Assembly: GCF_000238915.1 (NCBI RefSeq)
Contig: NZ_BAEG01000064.1
Span: forward strand, 59,911 to 123,910
DNA from: Arthrobacter globiformis NBRC 12137
GTDB lineage: Bacteria > Actinomycetota > Actinomycetes > Actinomycetales > Micrococcaceae
Length of the DNA: 64,000 nt
Direction of reading: 5' to 3'
In this document: piece after piece, positions 60,177 through 64,000 of the stretch
Layout: each line of letters opens with the position of its first letter
How positions within the stretch are numbered: position 1 is the stretch's first letter
Made by a program: the position numbers and the translations under genes
Notes under the pieces: model-generated
Seen by the model: only the letters and a program-made list of their open reading frames with translations
Database searches by the model: none
Told to the model about the DNA's origin: nothing

Positions 60177-62402
60177 ATGGTCTCGATGTCGATTATGCGC
60201 CGAACTCGTTTGTCTGCTGCCATCATGTCCGCCGGCATCGCCGGCCTGGTGGCATCGGCCCTCATAGTGCCTGCCGCGTCGGCGGCCGACGGCGACCCCC
60301 ACCTGCCGTCCATCCCGCGCCGGCCGTCCGTGGCCACCCCCACCACTGACCAGTTCATCGTTAAGTTCAAGGACCCCGCCCGGTCCGGCTCCGCGCTCCG
60401 CGCCCAGTCCTTCGGCCGCGCCGCCGCAAAGCTCGGCGCCACCGCGCAGGACCTGCGCGCCACCGCCAGCGGCGCCCGGGTGATCCGTACCAGCAAGGAA
60501 CTGGGCGACGGCGACGCCAAGAAGATGCTCGCCTCGCTGCGCGCCGACCCCGCCGTGGCCTACGCCGAGCCGGACGTGAAGCTGCAGGCCAAGTTCGCGG
60601 ACCCGGACGACGAGTTCTTCCCCTTCCAGTGGAACCTCTCCGCGGAAACCGGCGGCATCCGCGCCACCCGAGCCTGGGACGTCACCCAGGGCTCCGGCCA
60701 GGTGGTGGCCGTCATCGACACCGGCAAGACGGACCATGTTGACCTGGACGCGAACATGCTTCCCGGCTACGACATGATCGCCAACCAAGACGACGCCCGT
60801 GACGGCGACGGCCGCGACGCCGACGCCACCGACGAGGGCGACTGGTCCAGCGCCGGTCAGTGCGTCGACGGGGCCGCGGAGATGTCGTCATCCTGGCACG
60901 GCACGCACGTAGCGGGCATCATCGCCGCCGTCATGAACAACAACGGTGAAGGCATCGCCGGCGTCGCGCCGAAGGCCAAGGTCCTGCCCGTCCGCGTGCT
61001 CGGTCCCTGCGGCGGACAGCTCTCGGACATCGCCGACGCCATCGTCTGGGCTTCCGGAGCCCCCGTGGACGGAGTGCCGGCCAACCCGAACCCGGCCCGG
61101 GTGATCAACCTGAGCCTCGGCGGCACTGACCCCACTGACCCCACCTGCCCGCAGACCTTCCAGACCGCCATCGACACCGCCACCGCCCGCGGTTCGGTTG
61201 TTGTCGCGGCGGCCGGCAACGAGATGGCGCAGGCCTCCACCTCCAGCCCGGCCAACTGCCGGAACGTCATCGCTGTCGCGGCCAGCGGCCGCACCGGTGA
61301 GCTGGCGCCGTACTCCAACTTCGGACCCGCCGTCGACATCACCGCCCCCGGCGGCGACATGACGCCCACCAACGCGACCCAGCCGGCCAGCGGCGTCATG
61401 AACGGCATCCTCTCCACCCTGAACGACGGCCCCCAGACTTTCGGCACGGAAGCCTACTTCTTCGCCGAAGGCACCTCCGCCGCTGCACCGCACGTGTCCG
61501 GCGCAGCTGCGCTGCTCATGGCCCAGATGGGCCCGACGGCGACACCCGCCGCCGTCGAAGAGCGCCTCAAGCGGACCGCACGGCCCATGACCGGCGGCTG
61601 CCCGCAGGGCTGCGGCGCCGGCCGGCTGGACGCGGCCAGCGCGGTGCTGCACTTCAACACCGTCCTCGCAGCGGGCGACTTCAACGGCGACGGCAAAGCC
61701 GATGTCCTGGCCCGGGAGAACTCCGGTTTCCTGTGGCTCTACCCGGGCAACGGCAGCGGCGGCTGGCTTGCGCGGAAGCAGATGGGCTCGGGCTGGAACG
61801 GCTTCACCTCACTCGTGGCCCCCGGCGACTTCAACGGCGACCGGCGCGCGGACGTCCTGGCCCGCGACACCACCGGCGCCATGTGGCTGTACCCGGGCAA
61901 CGGCAGCGGCGGCTGGCTGGCCCGGGTCAAGGTGGGCTCGGGCTGGAACGGCTTCACCGCCATTGTCGGTGCAGGCGACATCAACGGCGACGGCAAAGCG
62001 GACGTCCTGGCCCGCGACACCACCGGCGCCCTCTGGCTCTACCCCGGCAACGGCCGCGGCGGCTGGCTCGCCCGGACCAAGGTGGGCTCGGGCTGGAACT
62101 CCATGACCGCCATAGTCGGCCCCGGCGACGTCACCGGCGACCGCAAGGCGGACGTGCTGGCCCGCGACACCGCCGGTGTCCTGTGGCGCTACCCCAACAA
62201 CGGCCGCGGCGGCTTCGGTGCCAAGGTCCAGGTGGGCTCCGGCTGGAACTCGATGACCACCATCACCGGCCGCGGCGACTACAGCGGCGACGCCAAGACC
62301 GACGTCCTGTCCGTGGACACCAACGGCGCGCTCTGGCTTTACAAGGGCAACGGGCTGGGCGGTTTCTCCAGCCGGACCGCAGCCGGCAGCGGCTGGGGAT
62401 AA
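60177..62402 (+). CDS. Secreted S8 (subtilisin) peptidase with VCBS/FG-GAP-like repeats, copy 2
   Basis: 741 residues. Same layout as copy 1: signal peptide, I9-like propeptide, S8 domain and five 50-residue VCBS/FG-GAP-like repeats. Catalytic Asp181, His241 and Ser434 by position. Differences cluster in surface loops, including a TDPTDPTCP insertion and changes such as SAADGDPH against SAADDGDPH at the signal end. The five repeats are more alike within this copy than in copy 1 (GSGWNGFT, GSGWNSMT). Recent duplication with partial divergence; both are intact. Secreted protease, calcium-binding repeats inferred. Confidence 0.92.
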   Translation: MVSMSIMRRTRLSAAIMSAGIAGLVASALIVPAASAADGDPHLPSIPRRPSVATPTTDQFIVKFKDPARSGSALRAQSFGRAAAKLGATAQDLRATASGARVIRTSKELGDGDAKKMLASLRADPAVAYAEPDVKLQAKFADPDDEFFPFQWNLSAETGGIRATRAWDVTQGSGQVVAVIDTGKTDHVDLDANMLPGYDMIANQDDARDGDGRDADATDEGDWSSAGQCVDGAAEMSSSWHGTHVAGIIAAVMNNNGEGIAGVAPKAKVLPVRVLGPCGGQLSDIADAIVWASGAPVDGVPANPNPARVINLSLGGTDPTDPTCPQTFQTAIDTATARGSVVVAAAGNEMAQASTSSPANCRNVIAVAASGRTGELAPYSNFGPAVDITAPGGDMTPTNATQPASGVMNGILSTLNDGPQTFGTEAYFFAEGTSAAAPHVSGAAALLMAQMGPTATPAAVEERLKRTARPMTGGCPQGCGAGRLDAASAVLHFNTVLAAGDFNGDGKADVLARENSGFLWLYPGNGSGGWLARKQMGSGWNGFTSLVAPGDFNGDRRADVLARDTTGAMWLYPGNGSGGWLARVKVGSGWNGFTAIVGAGDINGDGKADVLARDTTGALWLYPGNGRGGWLARTKVGSGWNSMTAIVGPGDVTGDRKADVLARDTAGVLWRYPNNGRGGFGAKVQVGSGWNSMTTITGRGDYSGDAKTDVLSVDTNGALWLYKGNGLGGFSSRTAAGSGWG

Positions 62403-62414
62403 ACCCTCCACCCA

Positions 62415-62567
62415 GCGCGAACGCACACTTAAGCCCCACCGCGAACGAACACTTGAGCCCCACCTGCGTCACCCACTGAGCGCGAACGAACACTTAAGCC
62501 CCACCAGCGTCACCCACTGAGCGCGAACGCACACTTAAGCCCCAGCTCGAACGCACACTTGTGGCCT
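62415..62567. repeat. Intergenic direct-repeat array, about five copies
   Basis: Copies at 62415-62441, 62442-62465, 62479-62506 and 62520-62545 share GCGAACGAACACTTAAGCCC with single changes (GCACAC for GAACAC, TTGAG for TTAAG), the later ones with a conserved 13-bp spacer ending GTCACCCACT. A decayed copy follows at 62546. Same unit as at 59989-60074. Confidence 0.8.
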
Positions 62568-62683
62568 GACAGCGTTTGCCACGGAGTGAGGATGCATCGG
62601 GCCAGCCGTCGGAATTTATCGCACGCAATTCATGATATTCTTCTCCGAATTATTGAGGCGCAAGCATCCGCGGAGGAAAAATA

Positions 62684-64000
62684 ATGACCGATATTTGGGG
62701 GAGTGGGCGAGCGAAAGCAGGAATTCTGACGCTCTTGTCCTCGGTGCTGGCGGTAGTGATGGGCCTGGCAGGGTTCAATGCCGTGACGCCCGCCCACGCC
62801 GCAGATTCGGATTATCTTGATCAGTCCTTTGCAAATAGGGGTTTATTCACTCACGACTTCGGGGGAGTAAGCGGGCCGGGTCCGGTAGCGGTCGATGTTG
62901 ACACGTTAGGGCGAACCGTCACAGCAGGACGGGTCCAAACCCTTGTTGCCTCCGATTGGCGGGTAATCCGTCTGCTTCCTTCTGGACAACCTGATCCAAC
63001 CTTTGGCGAAGCGGGTGTTATCACATTAGCCTCGCAGAACAGTGTTACTGACCTTCGGATCCAAGCTGACGGAAAAATTCTACTGGCGGGCAACGTACAG
63101 GTTCCGGGCGTCGGAGGATCGGCCGCGGTCATCCGGTTGGATGACCGCGGCCTCGTGGACACTACTTTTGCGAGTTCAGGAATGATCGTGCCTGAGGCGT
63201 CCACTGCACATTTCGCTTATGAGGTAAGTTTCGACGCGCTCACGTTCTCGCCAGAAGGCTCTGTCGTCATAGCTGGCAGCATTAAAGGATCAAGTGCGGC
63301 CTGGAAGTATTCAGCCGACGGATTCTTGGACAGCACATTTGCTGAGCTTATTCCTGATCCTCAAGGCTCGCTGAGCGGCTGGGGACCTGAAGACATTACC
63401 GTTGATGCGGTCGGCCGGGTAACAGTGGCTGGCGCATACGAAGGCCACCGTGGTGCATTAGTCCGGTATTTGCCAGATGGTAGTGCAGACACCTCCTTCG
63501 GCATCAACGGTGTTCTGCGCAATCGTACGGCGGGAGCAATTACAAACGTCGCCGCATACAAGGACGGCTCAGTCGTGGCTGCGTCATACAAGAGGCTCGC
63601 AGCCTACAACACCAGTGGAGTGGAGCTGCCAGATCTAGCAGCTCCCGGCGAACTCGTTGTGACCAGCCTCTTAGTCGATGGCAGCAATAACCTGCTGGTC
63701 GGAGGGTGGAACAACTCCCAAGGGCCAGCTTCCTTTACGTTGATGAAATTCGCTGCAGATCGGTCCGTTGCTCAGAGTTTCGGTACGGCAGGCGTGGTAG
63801 CGACTGCATTTCCCCAGGGAAATGCTTTCCTGTCAGACATGGCCTTAACCCCCGATGGGCATCTAGCTGGTGCCGGATGGGTTAATTCTTTTTCGAATGA
63901 TCCAAACAATCCGAATGATTCTGGACTGTTTGCATTAGCCCGATATGATCTGTCATTCCTTCCCCCGCCGACATTCCCTCCTGCCCGTTCAAGGAAAGTC
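62684..64000 (+). CDS. Secreted delta-60-repeat (beta-propeller-like) protein, 5' part
   Basis: 439 codons to the right edge, no stop. ATG 62684 after GGAGGAAAA. Signal peptide about residues 1-45 (TLLSSVLAVVMGLAGFNAVT, then PAHAADS). The rest follows the delta-60 repeat: repeated D-x-x-F-G-x-x-G-V/I followed by a hydrophobic strand and G-x-I/V-L/V-A-G (DPTFGEAGVITLAS, GKILLAGNVQ, DTSFGINGVL). Such repeats form propeller-like extracellular domains. The sequence is more AT-rich than the S8 genes. The Pro-rich PPPTFPPARSRKV at the edge may begin a linker. Function unknown; probably surface-bound. Confidence 0.85.
   Translation, partial: MTDIWGSGRAKAGILTLLSSVLAVVMGLAGFNAVTPAHAADSDYLDQSFANRGLFTHDFGGVSGPGPVAVDVDTLGRTVTAGRVQTLVASDWRVIRLLPSGQPDPTFGEAGVITLASQNSVTDLRIQADGKILLAGNVQVPGVGGSAAVIRLDDRGLVDTTFASSGMIVPEASTAHFAYEVSFDALTFSPEGSVVIAGSIKGSSAAWKYSADGFLDSTFAELIPDPQGSLSGWGPEDITVDAVGRVTVAGAYEGHRGALVRYLPDGSADTSFGINGVLRNRTAGAITNVAAYKDGSVVAASYKRLAAYNTSGVELPDLAAPGELVVTSLLVDGSNNLLVGGWNNSQGPASFTLMKFAADRSVAQSFGTAGVVATAFPQGNAFLSDMALTPDGHLAGAGWVNSFSNDPNNPNDSGLFALARYDLSFLPPPTFPPARSRKV

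Noticed and set aside
59989..62567. Repeat arrays considered as CRISPR
   Set aside because: Spacers are 13 bp or less and nearly identical, copy number is low, repeats vary, and no cas genes are present.
1..64000. tRNA, rRNA, riboswitch, insertion sequence or prophage
   Set aside because: Looked for tRNA T-arm-like GGTTCGA contexts, transposase or integrase motifs, terminal repeats and recognisable riboswitch cores; none was convincing by eye. Covariance-model searches were not possible.

Overview
The window is high-GC actinobacterial DNA. Gene content, GTG/TTG starts, LGFP and LAXTG surface proteins, a paa cluster and the short repeat GGTTGAGCYTGTCGAAACC all suggest the Arthrobacter/Pseudarthrobacter group (family-level inference, not a database result). 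I see no rRNA, tRNA, CRISPR array, transposase or phage gene.

Layout. 0-5.4 kb: an Nramp-type transporter (cut by the left edge) and a DapA-family aldolase, divergent from a LacI regulator across three operator-like repeats; then an FAD oxidoreductase and two DUF202 membrane proteins. 5.5-13.4 kb: a probably inactive EAL protein, a Zur-type operon (CobW-like protein plus zinc-free ribosomal protein L36), a VOC/AraC divergent pair and small conserved genes, including a collapsed VOC remnant. 13.5-21.4 kb: an acyltransferase-SGNH fusion divergent from paaABCDE (phenylacetyl-CoA epoxidase), then a PaaG-like isomerase and a VanZ protein.

21.4-38.0 kb: a surface-polysaccharide locus. galU and ugd make UDP-glucose and UDP-glucuronate, gmd and fcl make GDP-fucose, a polyprenyl-phosphate sugar transferase starts the repeat unit, glycosyltransferases and acetyltransferases build it, a Wzx flippase moves it, and a Wzc-type kinase regulates chain assembly. 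One glycosyltransferase carries a frameshift. The DNA from about 23 to 38 kb looks less GC-rich than its flanks, suggesting a replaceable cassette.

38.2-42.8 kb: an Lrp/AsnC regulator divergent from bkdABC (branched-chain 2-oxoacid dehydrogenase E1a, E1b, E2). The E2 inter-domain linker is largely built from copies of the dispersed 19-bp repeat, read in frame as an acidic Pro/Glu/Thr linker. 42.9-46.4 kb: a metallo-hydrolase, micro-proteins and a MinD/ParA-like ATPase.

46.5-57.5 kb: a second surface locus with two SGNH hydrolases, a Wzy/ligase-type membrane protein, an exported beta-helix protein, an acyltransferase that appears to start at ATT, and an unusual set: a Tat-exported small protein, a PqqD-like protein, an HPr-kinase-like protein with its own PqqD-like tail, a Wzc-type kinase and a NTP_transf_5-type nucleotidyltransferase. 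The PqqD/HPrK-like/nucleotidyltransferase trio resembles tailoring genes of some lasso-peptide clusters, but no cyclase or leader peptidase is present. This is the best candidate here for an undescribed system.

57.7-64 kb: two tandemly duplicated secreted S8 peptidases, each with five 50-residue VCBS/FG-GAP-like repeats, bordered by short intergenic direct repeats, then a secreted delta-60-repeat protein cut by the right edge.
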